Below are positions 25,070 through 34,097 of a stretch of DNA of 56,462 bases, piece after piece. The stretch lies in the NCBI GenBank assembly GCA_009920665.1, contig RFZL01000012.1:1-56462 (forward strand), in the 5' to 3' direction. Position 1 is the stretch's first letter, and the number at the start of each line of letters is the position of its first letter. The notes beneath the pieces are model-generated. The model was given only the letters and a program-made list of their open reading frames with translations, made no database searches and was not told where the DNA came from. Both the position numbers and the translations under genes were made by a program. This stretch comes from Alphaproteobacteria bacterium (GTDB taxonomy: Bacteria > Pseudomonadota > Alphaproteobacteria > Puniceispirillales > Puniceispirillaceae).

Positions 25070-26275
25070 TTAGCCGCGCGACATGAAGCGCCGGATCATC
25101 ACCGCAGCGAGGCCGGCCAGCCCCAGGCCGATCACAGCCTGCGCCGGGGCGACGCCGATCCGGTCGACCAGTATGCCCATGATCACCGCGCCGAGGGCGC
25201 CGCTGCCGATCGACACCGTTGTCCACAGCCCCATCACGCGGCCGCGGAAATGGTCATCGATCGCCATCTGGACAAGGGCCTGAAGCGATATCGCCAGCCA
25301 TGTCACGCAGCCGCCAAGCATCATCACAAAACCCATCGCGACGGGAAAGCTGTTGACCAGGCTGAGTCCGGCCACCAGCAACGGCACCAGCAACAGCATC
25401 ACAAGCACATGTGTCTGGAACACACCCGGTCTCTGCGCCCGTGACATTGCCTTGAAAATCGCCGCACCGGCGGCACCGGCACCGGCAGCTGCCGTCATCA
25501 GGCCAAGCCCGGCCGGTCCGCGCTCGAACACGCCATTGGCCAGCACCGGCAAGGTTTCCAGAACGCTGCGGCCGGCAAGCGCGCCGATGCCGGCAAAGAT
25601 GACAGCCGTTCTGACAAGGCGGCGGTGCAGCGCATAGCGCCATCCCCCCAGAAGCTCGCTGACATAGCTGCCGGGCTCGGGCGCGGCATCGCGCGACCTG
25701 TCACGCGGCCGCATGAACCACAGCGCCAGAACCGGTACGCCGTAGCCCGCCGCTGTGAGAACAAGCGACTGCGGGGCGCCGATAGCGTGGATGAGAGCGC
25801 CGCCACCGGCCGGGCCGATCAGCCGTGACAGATTGAAATTCAGCGCCGTCAGTGCGACCACCGATGACAGATGTTCCGGCGGTGCGAGGCGCGGCGTCAG
25901 GGACATGCGCATCGGATGGTTGGCTGAGGAAATGACCCCGGTCAACAGGGAAAACCCGGCAAGCAGCAGCGGTGTCAGCGCGTCGGCAAGACAGATCCAG
26001 GCGAAGATGGCCGAGACAATGCCGGCGCAGGAATAGCTGATGATGCTGCCAATCCGCACATCGATGCGGTCGGCGATGACGCCGAATAGTGGGCTGACAA
26101 ACAGCGTCGGCACGAAATTCAGAAAGGCGACAAGGCCGACAAAGCTTGGCGAGCCGGTCAGTATCCAGGCCAGCCATCCGATGATGACGCGCTGCGCCCA
26201 GAAACCGTTCAGGGCGATGTGGAGGGCGAAGATGTAGCTTCGAAAGGGTGGGGACTTCAGGGCAACAAGGTTCAT
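25070..26275 (-). CDS. MFS transporter
   Basis: A 401-residue major facilitator protein with about twelve hydrophobic helices. Features include VGLVAFLNFVPTLFVSPLFGVIADRIDVR (helix 2 and the conserved loop 2-3 motif) and a Gly/Ala-rich helix 5. It resembles the MFS_3/enterobactin-exporter-type group. Ligand unknown. It is convergent with the spermidine-synthase-like gene (16-base gap). Confidence 0.85.
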   Translation of the reverse strand: MNLVALKSPPFRSYIFALHIALNGFWAQRVIIGWLAWILTGSPSFVGLVAFLNFVPTLFVSPLFGVIADRIDVRIGSIISYSCAGIVSAIFAWICLADALTPLLLAGFSLLTGVISSANHPMRMSLTPRLAPPEHLSSVVALTALNFNLSRLIGPAGGGALIHAIGAPQSLVLTAAGYGVPVLALWFMRPRDRSRDAAPEPGSYVSELLGGWRYALHRRLVRTAVIFAGIGALAGRSVLETLPVLANGVFERGPAGLGLMTAAAGAGAAGAAIFKAMSRAQRPGVFQTHVLVMLLLVPLLVAGLSLVNSFPVAMGFVMMLGGCVTWLAISLQALVQMAIDDHFRGRVMGLWTTVSIGSGALGAVIMGILVDRIGVAPAQAVIGLGLAGLAAVMIRRFMSRG

Positions 26276-26350
26276 GGCGTCATTACAGCACAGCCGGTGC
26301 CGAAAGACGAACCCCGCCTGTTGCGATGGTGATCCAAGCCTCGCCCGGTT

Positions 26351-27040
26351 TCAGCCAGGTTCGCTCTGTTTGTTTGCAAAGACCTGCTGCAAGGCGTACA
26401 TCGAGGCCGCCACGCAGGGCCCGATGCCGAAGGCGAATAGCAGCGTGCCGATCCCGACCACGCCGCCAAGCGACCAGCCCAGCGCGACGGCGCCGATCTC
26501 GATGGCGCTGCGAACCCCGGCGATGGGAAAGCCGCTTAGCCGTTGCAGCCCGGTCATCAGCCCGTCACGCGGCCCCGGCCCCAGATTGGCGATCAGATAG
26601 ATGCCGCCCCCGATGCCGGTGACGATGACGCCGGCGGCGGCCTCGGCGACCCGCAGCGCCAGCGATTCGAACTGCGGCAGCCAGGGCAGCGCCAGATCCA
26701 GCACCACCGCAATGATGATGATGTTCAGGATCGTGCCGATCCCCGGCGTCTGGCGCAGCGGTATCCAGGCAAGCAACACCGTGACGCTGATGACAAAGGT
26801 GGCGAGGCCGACGCTCCAGCCGGTGATGTTGGTGATGCCCTGGGCCAGCACCGTCCACGGGCTGACCCCGACGCCGGAGGCGATGAGCAGCGCCTCACCG
26901 AGGCCGAAGAGGACAAGCCCGACCGCCAGCATCGCCACCGAGATGGCCGGTGGCCGGATCGTCAGCGGGCGCGGGGCGCTCCAGAACAGATGGGGCACCG
27001 CCCTGATCTTCAGGAAGGCGAGGGCGCCGTCTTTGGCCAT
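26351..27040 (-). CDS. YczE/YitT-like integral membrane protein
   Basis: A 229-residue membrane protein with about five hydrophobic segments (AISVAMLAVGLVLFGLGEAL, WSVGLATFVISVTVLLAW, IIIIAVVLDLALPWL, GVIVTGIGGGIYLI, IGAVALGWSLGG). The short motif LGPGPRDGLMTGLQR (about 158-172) is a hallmark of the YczE/YitT group, whose function is not settled. ATG 27040 (MAKDGAL) is chosen because AGAGGA lies upstream. Confidence 0.78.
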   Translation of the reverse strand: MAKDGALAFLKIRAVPHLFWSAPRPLTIRPPAISVAMLAVGLVLFGLGEALLIASGVGVSPWTVLAQGITNITGWSVGLATFVISVTVLLAWIPLRQTPGIGTILNIIIIAVVLDLALPWLPQFESLALRVAEAAAGVIVTGIGGGIYLIANLGPGPRDGLMTGLQRLSGFPIAGVRSAIEIGAVALGWSLGGVVGIGTLLFAFGIGPCVAASMYALQQVFANKQSEPG

Positions 27041-27210
27041 TTCTGTTGTCCTCTTGTTGGCACGCGGCATAAAGGCCTGCCGTCACCTTGCCGTGACCGG
27101 TGATAACGCATAATTCCGCAAATATGTTTTATATCCCTGTCCCTTAACATGCTTGAACGCGCTTTATCGATACTGCCCGGCAGCTATCGGGCTTGCCCGA
27201 CTTCGCCCGG

Positions 27211-27237
27211 TGTCCTGAATGTCCTGAATGTCCTTGC
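27211..27237. repeat. 9-base tandem repeat after the LysR gene
   Basis: TGTCCTGAA occurs twice (27211-27219, 27220-27228), followed by the diverged copy TGTCCTTGC. It lies just past the stop of the minus-strand LysR gene. The period is a multiple of three, so it does not share the three-frame stop property of the other repeats here. Confidence 0.6.
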
Positions 27238-27242
27238 CCTGT

Positions 27243-28178
27243 TCATCCGCCCGCATCAGCAAGGCGCCGGGTCAGGAAAGACCGGCATTCCCGTATCGTT
27301 TCGGCGAGTTTGGAGTTGAGATCGGCATCGGCGGCGTGCCAGATCGCCGTCTGGCGTGCCTCGGATTTGATGGCAAGTGGAATTTCCTCGACCCCGGTGT
27401 GCTTTGTCATCAGGCGCGTGAGACGCGCCGGCAGAAAGCACAGCGCGTCCGAGATGGCCAGCGCACTGACCAGCCCCTGAATGTTCATGTTGAACTGGAT
27501 GGCCGGCACGACATAGGGGAAATCGAGCTTCCTGAGCATGTTTTCATGTGATGATGTCGGCCCGAACGCGGCGTCGATGGCCATCCAGTTGGCGCTGGCG
27601 AGCGCGTCGCGGGTGACCGGGCTGTTGCGGCCGACAAAGGGTGATTTCGGCCCGGCAAACAGGCCGATATGGTCATCGGCAACATGCAGGCTGCGCAGAT
27701 GCTCGACCCGCATGTTGGTCGGGGTGGTCATCACCGCGATGTCGAGATGACCGTGCAACAGGTCCGAGACAAGCTGTCGCGCGGCCCCGATCTGCACATC
27801 AAAGCTTGCCCTGCGCCCTGCCTGCATCATGCCGGTCACGAAATCATTCATTGCCGCATGCGCCAGCAACGGGCCAACACCGAGGCGAATGGTCGGCGGG
27901 TTGTCGCTCTTCAGCGCGTTCAGAATGTCGTCAGCCTGTTTCAGATCGGAGGCGATCTTTCGTCCCTGTTTGGCGAGAAGGATGCCCGCCTCGGTGAAGA
28001 CAACGCCGTTTCGGCCCCGCACCATCAACTGGCGACCAACCTGCGCCTCCAGTGTCGATGCCGTGCGCGACAGCGTCGGCTGCGACACCGACAGCATTTC
28101 GGCGGCGGCCGACAACGATCCTGATTCAAAGATGATGTGGAGATGATAGAGAAGCTTTGGATCAAGTGTCGTTCGCAT
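27243..28178 (-). CDS. LysR-family transcriptional regulator
   Basis: A 311-residue LysR regulator. The N-terminal winged helix-turn-helix is clear (HIIFESGSLSAAAEMLSVSQ and PTLSRTASTLEAQVGRQL, residues about 12-50), followed by the effector domain with GVGPLLAHA near 100. It is divergent from the TAXI-TRAP/sulfatase operon and is the best candidate for its regulator. The effector is unknown; a sulfate ester or its alcohol would fit. Confidence 0.9.
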   Translation of the reverse strand: MRTTLDPKLLYHLHIIFESGSLSAAAEMLSVSQPTLSRTASTLEAQVGRQLMVRGRNGVVFTEAGILLAKQGRKIASDLKQADDILNALKSDNPPTIRLGVGPLLAHAAMNDFVTGMMQAGRRASFDVQIGAARQLVSDLLHGHLDIAVMTTPTNMRVEHLRSLHVADDHIGLFAGPKSPFVGRNSPVTRDALASANWMAIDAAFGPTSSHENMLRKLDFPYVVPAIQFNMNIQGLVSALAISDALCFLPARLTRLMTKHTGVEEIPLAIKSEARQTAIWHAADADLNSKLAETIRECRSFLTRRLADAGG

Positions 28179-28215
28179 GGCGGTCCATCCGCACCGGAAA
28201 AATGACTTTCTGTTT

Positions 28216-28229
28216 ATTCAAATATGAAT
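28216..28229. promoter_or_regulatory. palindrome in the LysR/TRAP divergent promoter
   Basis: ATTCAAATATGAAT is a perfect palindrome (arms ATTCA/TGAAT) in an AT-rich 154-base gap between the LysR gene and the operon it probably controls. It resembles a LysR site in symmetry and place, though the classic T-N11-A spacing is not exact. A second palindrome, GGCATGCC, lies at 28230-28237. Confidence 0.5.
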
Positions 28230-28332
28230 GGCATGCCAAATAATTTTTATTTACATATGGCCTTGTCCCCCCAAAGCTAAGCGGAAAACAAATGCGCAAG
28301 GCGCACCAACAAGCCAGTCATGGGAGGTGACG

Positions 28333-29391
28333 GTGATCAAAATTCTGCAGAAAATGGCCATCGGGGCGGCCGCGGCGACATTGATGTCGGCCGCCGCAGT
28401 GGCACAGGTGAATCTGACATTCCACACCGCCGGCAGCGGGACGCCGGTCGCGCTGACAGCGACAGCGCTGGTCGAGAACGCCGCCGAGCGCGGCATCGCG
28501 AACATCCAGCTGTCGGAAGGCAAGGTTGCGACCAACTATCTCAAGGAGCTTGCCGAGGGCAAGATCGATCTTGCGAACGGGCCGTTCATCCTGCCGTTCC
28601 TGATGACCAAGGGCGCCGGCCCCTATGCCAAGGTTGGCAAGGAGAAGGGTGCGGAGCTCGGGGCCAAGATCCAGCTTCTCTATCCCCACACCCTGGCCGT
28701 GTTCACCATGTACGCCTATAACGCCAAGGGCATTGGTGGATGGGACGACATCAAGGGCCGGAAGATCCTGAATGGTCCGCCGCGCGGCGCTGCCACCAGC
28801 AATTCCAGAGCGCTGGCACAGTTCTTTGGCGGTGCCAAGCATGGCCAGGACTACGAGTCGATCACCGTGAACTGGAACCAGGCATCGGCCGCCATTGTCG
28901 ATGGCACCGCTGATGCCGCGGTGCTGACGGTCCATTTCCCCGGCCCCCGCGAGACGCGCAACATTGCTGCCGGGGCGATGACGATGTGGTCATTGCCGAA
29001 GGACAAGTTTGAATCCGCGCCTGCCCAGAAGCTGCTGAACAAGCCGGGATCCGTCGCCTATACGGCGCCGGTCTCCTTCATTCAGGAAATGATGGGCAGC
29101 GACTGGACAATCATGTCCGAGGACGACACGTTCCGTGGCATGGCGGTCACCGGTGGCGACTTCGTCAACAAGAGCATGGACGAGGAACTGGCCTATCAGC
29201 TGACCAAGGCGCATATCGAGAATCTGGAGTCCATCAAGACGGTCGCGCCCTTCATGGCAACGCTGAACTATGGCGTGATCGATCCGAAGGTGGCCGGACT
29301 GTGTGGTCCCAATCCGGTGAAATTCCACCCCGGTGCCGTGCGCGCCTGGGAAGAGGCCGGTCACAAAATCGCTGATTGCGCCAAGCCGTAA
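28333..29391 (+). CDS. TAXI-type TRAP transporter solute-binding protein
   Basis: A 352-residue periplasmic protein of the TAXI (TRAP-associated extracytoplasmic immunogenic) group. A signal peptide covers residues 1 to about 24 (MAIGAAAATLMSAAAVAQ), then LTFHTAGSGTPVALTATALVE, the typical TAXI start. GTG 28333 is chosen because GGGAGGTG lies just before it; an ATG at 28354 is the alternative. It heads an operon with a fused TRAP permease, a sulfatase and an alkylsulfatase-like hydrolase, so the ligand may be a sulfated organic compound. Confidence 0.85.
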   Translation: MIKILQKMAIGAAAATLMSAAAVAQVNLTFHTAGSGTPVALTATALVENAAERGIANIQLSEGKVATNYLKELAEGKIDLANGPFILPFLMTKGAGPYAKVGKEKGAELGAKIQLLYPHTLAVFTMYAYNAKGIGGWDDIKGRKILNGPPRGAATSNSRALAQFFGGAKHGQDYESITVNWNQASAAIVDGTADAAVLTVHFPGPRETRNIAAGAMTMWSLPKDKFESAPAQKLLNKPGSVAYTAPVSFIQEMMGSDWTIMSEDDTFRGMAVTGGDFVNKSMDEELAYQLTKAHIENLESIKTVAPFMATLNYGVIDPKVAGLCGPNPVKFHPGAVRAWEEAGHKIADCAKP

Positions 29392-29406
29392 CGCATGATG
29401 TGACAT

Positions 29407-29442
29407 GACTGTCAGGCGGCCGGCAAGGCCTGCCTGACAGTC
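29407..29442 (+). promoter_or_regulatory. long hairpin between TAXI and TRAP permease genes
   Basis: Arms GACTGTCAGGC (29407-29417) and GCCTGACAGTC (29432-29442) are perfect complements. The loop contains a further GGCC/GGCC pairing, giving about 15 base pairs with one bulge. There is no T-run. It is likely an mRNA-stabilising or processing hairpin that favours binding-protein expression. Confidence 0.75.
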
Positions 29443-29478
29443 TGCACGTCGCATCTGTGCGGCAAGGGACATGACGCC

Positions 29479-31815
29479 ATGAAGCAAATCAGCCAGACAT
29501 CGGATCAGAATCGGAAAGCCGGCGGCCCGGTCGTGTACTGGCTGTCCGTGGCTCTGGTCATTGTCGGATTGATGAATGTGACACCGGCGATCCCGGGATG
29601 GGATGATCTGTGGCGGTCGGTCACCGGTGTGCCATATTTCAAGGTCAGGCGGTTCCCGACGGAATGGCTGTATCCAATCCTGTTTGTGTGGATGATGGTG
29701 ATTGTCACCCTGACACACTCGATATGGCGAAGCTGGAGCGACAGGTCCGTTCTGCGACGACGCGCCGGGCTGGTGCTGGATGTGGCTCTGGTCCTTGCCG
29801 GACTGGCCATTTCCGTGACCTATCTCATAGAGCTGGAGGCGGTGTGCCTGATCGACATCATGACCGGCGACCGCGCGCGGCTGGTGGCAGAGGCGCTGCA
29901 GTCGGAGGTTGACTATTCCAAGATGATGGGGCTTCCCATCCCGGAAACGGCTGATGATCCGGCCTGTCTCAACACCACGCAAGGCCTGCTGCCGCTGATC
30001 CTGTTCGGGGCCATCGTCATCTTCCTTCTCTACAATATCAAGGTATGGGGCCTGCCGCTTGTGATGGTCTCGATTCTTGTGGCGGCCTACACCTTTCTGA
30101 CTGTGATGAACTGGTATTTTTTCGGTGCCGAAGGACAGAACAAATATCTTGTGACGCTGCTCAGCAGTGAAGAGGTTCGAAGCCTCACCTCCGGCCGCGA
30201 ATATGTGCGTGATGCGCTTGTCAACAACACCGCCGGGTTGCTTGGCCGCTTCATCAATATTCTGATGCTGCTGGTGTTTCCCTATATCATCCTCGGTGCT
30301 CTGTTCGGACGCTGCGCCGGTGGCCAGGCGCTGATCAAGCTTGCCTTCTCGCTGACGCGAAATCTGCGTGGCGGGCCGGCGCATGCCGCCGTCGTCTCCT
30401 CGGCCATGTTTGGCACCATCACCGGCGGACCTGTCGTCAATGTCCTCTCGACTGGTGTTCTGACCATTCCGATGATGCTGAAGCGCGGCTTCTCCAGGGT
30501 CTTTGCCGGCGGTGTCGAGGCGGCGGCGTCGTCCGGCGGGTCGATCATGCCGCCGATCATGGGCGTCGCGGCGTTCATCATGGCGTCGCTGACCGGCGTG
30601 CCCTATCGGGACATCATCATCGCCGCCGCGATCCCGGCGATCTTCTATTTCTTCTGTCTGTTTCTGTCGGTGATTTTCCAGGCGCGGAAGCAGGATATTC
30701 AGGCGGTCGGAGAGCTGACAGACGATATGCGCCTGACGCGCCAGGACCGGCTTCAGCTGTTGCAGATTTTCGGCCCTGTCCTGCTTGTGCTGCTGCTGCT
30801 GTTGACGCCAAAGGATTCCGTCGGATGCAGCTGGATTTCGGTGGCGCTTGGCGCGGTCGTCGAACGGAATGGTGATGTCTGCATGATCACGTCGCTTCCC
30901 TGGGGCGTCGAGCTGCTGCAGAATGCCGCCGGTGATGCGAGTGCCGCCGGATGGTGGGCGGTGATGCTGCTGATCGGCCTGATGTTCCTCGACCGGGATT
31001 TCCGCGCGCATCCCCGCAAGATCCTTGATGCGCTGGCGCAGGCCGGGGTTCTTGTCTCGACTCTCTATCTGATGTTCCTGGCGATCACGGTCATCGATGT
31101 GTGCCTGAATTTCACCGGTCTTGCGAAATTCGTCGCGGTGGATGTGCTGGCTTTCCTGAAGTCGTTCGACATCTCGGCCAATTCTGTCGGCTCGCAGCTG
31201 CTGGCGCTTGGTCTGACGATGTTCCTGGCGGTCATTCTTGGCATGGGAATGCCGGCCGTGCCGGCCTATATCAACGCGGCGCTGCTGATGGGGCCGATGC
31301 TTGTCGGTCTCGGGCTGGCGACCTTCACCGCGCATATGTTCATTTTCTATTTCGCGGTGGCGTCGGCCATCACCCCGCCGGTGGCGCTGGCCGCCTTTGC
31401 CGCCTCGTCGATCACCCACGCCGACCCGATGAGGACAGCCTTTTCGGCCGTGAAGTCCGGCATCGTGATGTTCACCATTCCCTTTGTCTTCGCGATCTAT
31501 CCGGAATTGCTGCTGATTGAACAGGCGGTGATCGACCCGGCAAGCGGCGCGTTCCTGCCGGGGTATGACGGCACAATCGATATCGGCTGGCTGATGCTTC
31601 TGATGGGGCGGCTGGCGCTGGCGCTCTATCTGGTATCCAGCGCCATGGCGGCCTATGACCGCAGGACGCTTGGCCCGGTGCAGATCACCATCCGAATCAT
31701 TCTGGCGTTGCTTGTCATGGTGAAACCGCCGGAGATTTACGGTCCGGCCGTCCTCGCCAGTATCGGTGTCATCCTTTTCCATGGTTTTGGACGCAGAATG
31801 CGGGCCACCACCTGA
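29479..31815 (+). CDS. TRAP transporter fused permease (4TM/12TM)
   Basis: A 778-residue inner-membrane protein in which the small (DctQ-like) and large (DctM-like) TRAP subunits are one chain, usual for TAXI-type systems. The DctM part carries GGPAHAAVVSSAMFGTITGGPVVNV, SSGGSIMPPIMGVAAFIMA and the second-half GMGMPAVPAYINAALLMGP and ASAITPPVALAAFAASS repeats. Transport would be driven by an ion gradient. The sulfatase gene follows nine bases after the stop. Confidence 0.92.
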   Translation: MKQISQTSDQNRKAGGPVVYWLSVALVIVGLMNVTPAIPGWDDLWRSVTGVPYFKVRRFPTEWLYPILFVWMMVIVTLTHSIWRSWSDRSVLRRRAGLVLDVALVLAGLAISVTYLIELEAVCLIDIMTGDRARLVAEALQSEVDYSKMMGLPIPETADDPACLNTTQGLLPLILFGAIVIFLLYNIKVWGLPLVMVSILVAAYTFLTVMNWYFFGAEGQNKYLVTLLSSEEVRSLTSGREYVRDALVNNTAGLLGRFINILMLLVFPYIILGALFGRCAGGQALIKLAFSLTRNLRGGPAHAAVVSSAMFGTITGGPVVNVLSTGVLTIPMMLKRGFSRVFAGGVEAAASSGGSIMPPIMGVAAFIMASLTGVPYRDIIIAAAIPAIFYFFCLFLSVIFQARKQDIQAVGELTDDMRLTRQDRLQLLQIFGPVLLVLLLLLTPKDSVGCSWISVALGAVVERNGDVCMITSLPWGVELLQNAAGDASAAGWWAVMLLIGLMFLDRDFRAHPRKILDALAQAGVLVSTLYLMFLAITVIDVCLNFTGLAKFVAVDVLAFLKSFDISANSVGSQLLALGLTMFLAVILGMGMPAVPAYINAALLMGPMLVGLGLATFTAHMFIFYFAVASAITPPVALAAFAASSITHADPMRTAFSAVKSGIVMFTIPFVFAIYPELLLIEQAVIDPASGAFLPGYDGTIDIGWLMLLMGRLALALYLVSSAMAAYDRRTLGPVQITIRIILALLVMVKPPEIYGPAVLASIGVILFHGFGRRMRATT

Positions 31816-31824
31816 CAGGAAAGC

Positions 31825-33417
31825 ATGACAAAAATGACAGACCGTCCAAGCTACATTCTCTTCATCACCGATCAGCAGCGCTATGACCATTTGGGCTGCA
31901 ATGGCCATCCGGTGTTGCGCACGCCGCATATCGACGCCATCGCCGCCGAGGGGGTGTGCTATGACCGGTTCTATGTCGCCTCGCCGGTCTGTATGCCGAA
32001 CCGCGCCAGCCTGATGACCTGCAGGATGCCGTCAAGCCACGGTGTGCGATCGCTTGGCGTGCCGCTTGGGCATGACAATGTGACCTTTGTCGAGCTGCTG
32101 CGGGCGGCGGGGTATGACACCGCGCTGATCGGCAAGAGCCATCTGCAGAATGTATCGACCTTCCCGGTGCAGTTCGAGACGCCTGCCGCCCGTGAAGGGT
32201 TCACGCCGCCACCGGACGAGCTTGCCGAGGCTGTCAGATCTGACCTCGACGGTGATCAATTTCAGTATGAACGGCAGAAATTCTGGCAGCAGGACAACCC
32301 CGAGATGCCGCTGCCCTATTACGGTTTCGATACATATATCTCGGTGCTGCGACATGGCTTCAACACCGGCGGTCATCATGAACGTCATGTCAGGGACGTG
32401 GCGCCGGAGGTTCACGCGCTGCGATCGCGCGAGATCCAGTTCCCGCATGATTACAGCTGTCCGCAGGCGATCCGGGTGAAGATCCCGGAAGAGCATTATT
32501 CGACAAGCTATATCGCCGACAGGGTATGCGAATATCTGGAATCACGGCGTGGCAATCCCGATCCGTTCTTCCTGATGGTGTCGTTCCCCGACCCCCATCA
32601 TCCTTTCACCCCGCCCGGCAAATACTGGGACATGTACAGGCCCGAGGATATGCCGGTGCCGCAGGCCTATGCCGCCAATGACTGGGACCCGCCGGACTAT
32701 GTGAGGATCGCCGAAAGGGATCGTGCGAATGACCCGACATTAGGGCAGAATAGTGGCGCCAGCGTCGCCGTGTCACCGCGCGAGGCGCAGGAGGCGCGCG
32801 CCCTGACATGCGGCATGATCGCCATGATCGATGATGCTGTCGGCCGCATCCGCGATACCGCCGCCGATGCCGGCCTCACGGACAATACGGTGCAGATCTA
32901 TACCTCGGATCATGGCGACCATCTTGGTGAGCACAGATTGCTGTTCAAGGGGGCCGAGCAGTATGACAGCCTGACCCATGTTCCCTTCATCTGGGCGGAC
33001 CCGAAAGGACCGAGCGGCGCGCGGTCAAGCGACCTTGCGCAGACACATGATATCGGATCGACGATTCTTGAGCATGCCGGGCTTGAAGGCGCGATCGGCA
33101 TGCAGGGACAGGTGATGTCGGTGGCCGGTGGTGCCGGCCGCGATGCGGCGCACATCCAGTATGAGACACAGCGGCCGCAGGAAGCGTTCGGACACCGCCC
33201 ACGCGTTCATAGCGTGGTTCACGGGCAGTGGCGGCTGTCGATGTATCTTGGCAAATGCCGGAACGAACTTTTCGATCTGGAGAATGACCCGGGCGAAATG
33301 ACCAACCTGTGGGACAGCGAGGATCATACCGCCATCAGGGCGATGTTGGTCGAAAAGCTGGCTGAACTTGAAATCGCCGTGGCAAACCGTGTGCCGCTGC
33401 CAACGGGGCAGGCCTGA
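31825..33417 (+). CDS. type I sulfatase/phosphonate-monoester-hydrolase family enzyme with altered signature
   Basis: A 530-residue alkaline-phosphatase-superfamily hydrolase without a signal peptide. Asp16 and Gln17 (FITDQQRYDHLG) form the N-terminal metal site. The nucleophile to be converted to formylglycine is Cys56 in CMPNRASLMTC; the Gly normally following Thr in C-x-P-x-R-x4-T-G is Cys here. The second metal pair lies in YTSDHGDHLGEH. The CMPNR form is shared with phosphonate monoester hydrolases, so sulfate monoesters, phosphonate esters or diesters are possible. Context (TRAP importer, alkylsulfatase-like gene) favours a sulfate ester. Confidence 0.85.
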   Translation: MTKMTDRPSYILFITDQQRYDHLGCNGHPVLRTPHIDAIAAEGVCYDRFYVASPVCMPNRASLMTCRMPSSHGVRSLGVPLGHDNVTFVELLRAAGYDTALIGKSHLQNVSTFPVQFETPAAREGFTPPPDELAEAVRSDLDGDQFQYERQKFWQQDNPEMPLPYYGFDTYISVLRHGFNTGGHHERHVRDVAPEVHALRSREIQFPHDYSCPQAIRVKIPEEHYSTSYIADRVCEYLESRRGNPDPFFLMVSFPDPHHPFTPPGKYWDMYRPEDMPVPQAYAANDWDPPDYVRIAERDRANDPTLGQNSGASVAVSPREAQEARALTCGMIAMIDDAVGRIRDTAADAGLTDNTVQIYTSDHGDHLGEHRLLFKGAEQYDSLTHVPFIWADPKGPSGARSSDLAQTHDIGSTILEHAGLEGAIGMQGQVMSVAGGAGRDAAHIQYETQRPQEAFGHRPRVHSVVHGQWRLSMYLGKCRNELFDLENDPGEMTNLWDSEDHTAIRAMLVEKLAELEIAVANRVPLPTGQA

Positions 33418-33442
33418 GGCCCGGCAATGGGAGGGGACCGAC

Positions 33443-34021
33443 ATGAACGACGTTGTCTATGAGGACCGGCAGGAATTCGAGATGGGCCATTGGCCCGAGT
33501 TGCGCGAGGCCTGGAACCAGATGATTCAGCTGGTCTTTCCGGCACGCGAGGTGTCAGGCGAGCTGAAGCAGCTGGTGTTCACGGTCGCCAGCCTTGCCAG
33601 CGGATGTCGCCACTGTCAGTCACATGGTGCCTATCATCTTCACCAGATCGGAGTGCCCGACGAGAAGATTCAGGCGCTGTGGAGTTTCGAGACCTCCGAT
33701 CTGTTCACTGATGCCGAGCGCGCCGCGCTGCGCCTTGCGATGGCGGCCGGGGTTGCCCCGAACGCGACAGAGCCGGAGAATTTCGCCGAGATGCGTGAAC
33801 ATTTCACCAATATCCAGATCATCGAGATTCTCGCGGTGATTTCGGTTGGCGGGTATCTGAATCGCTGGAATGACACGATCGCCACGGTTACCGACCAGGA
33901 ATCGATCGATTTCGCCGACAAGGTGCTGCGACCGGTAGGGTGGGACGCTGGCAAGCATGTCGGCGCCGTCACCGAACAGCGCAAGGCGCATCCCATAACG
34001 CTCGGCTGGTCGAAGAAATGA
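33443..34021 (+). CDS. carboxymuconolactone decarboxylase/AhpD-family protein
   Basis: A 192-residue all-helical CMD-family protein with the AhpD-type redox motif GCRHCQSHG (Cys55, Cys58, His61). Members act as alkylhydroperoxidases or decarboxylases; many have unknown roles. ATG 33443 follows a GAGGGGA site 25 bases after the sulfatase stop, so it is in the operon. It may protect from peroxides or handle an oxidised product. The exact role is unknown. Confidence 0.82.
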   Translation: MNDVVYEDRQEFEMGHWPELREAWNQMIQLVFPAREVSGELKQLVFTVASLASGCRHCQSHGAYHLHQIGVPDEKIQALWSFETSDLFTDAERAALRLAMAAGVAPNATEPENFAEMREHFTNIQIIEILAVISVGGYLNRWNDTIATVTDQESIDFADKVLRPVGWDAGKHVGAVTEQRKAHPITLGWSKK

Positions 34022-34097
34022 GTGTCAGGCGCGATGTCAATCATGGTCCGGCGCCGATGAATGCCACGCCGGCCCCGCCCACCGAGGAGGCCACAAC

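Noticed and set aside
29407-29442. Hairpin considered as a riboswitch or ncRNA
   Set aside because: A simple stem between two operon genes with no conserved ligand core; a processing or stabilising hairpin is the simpler reading.
28990-31929. A 979-codon open frame on the minus strand
   Set aside because: It is antisense to the TAXI and fused TRAP permease genes, rich in Arg, His, Gln and Asp with no domain. High-GC codon bias of the true genes creates it.
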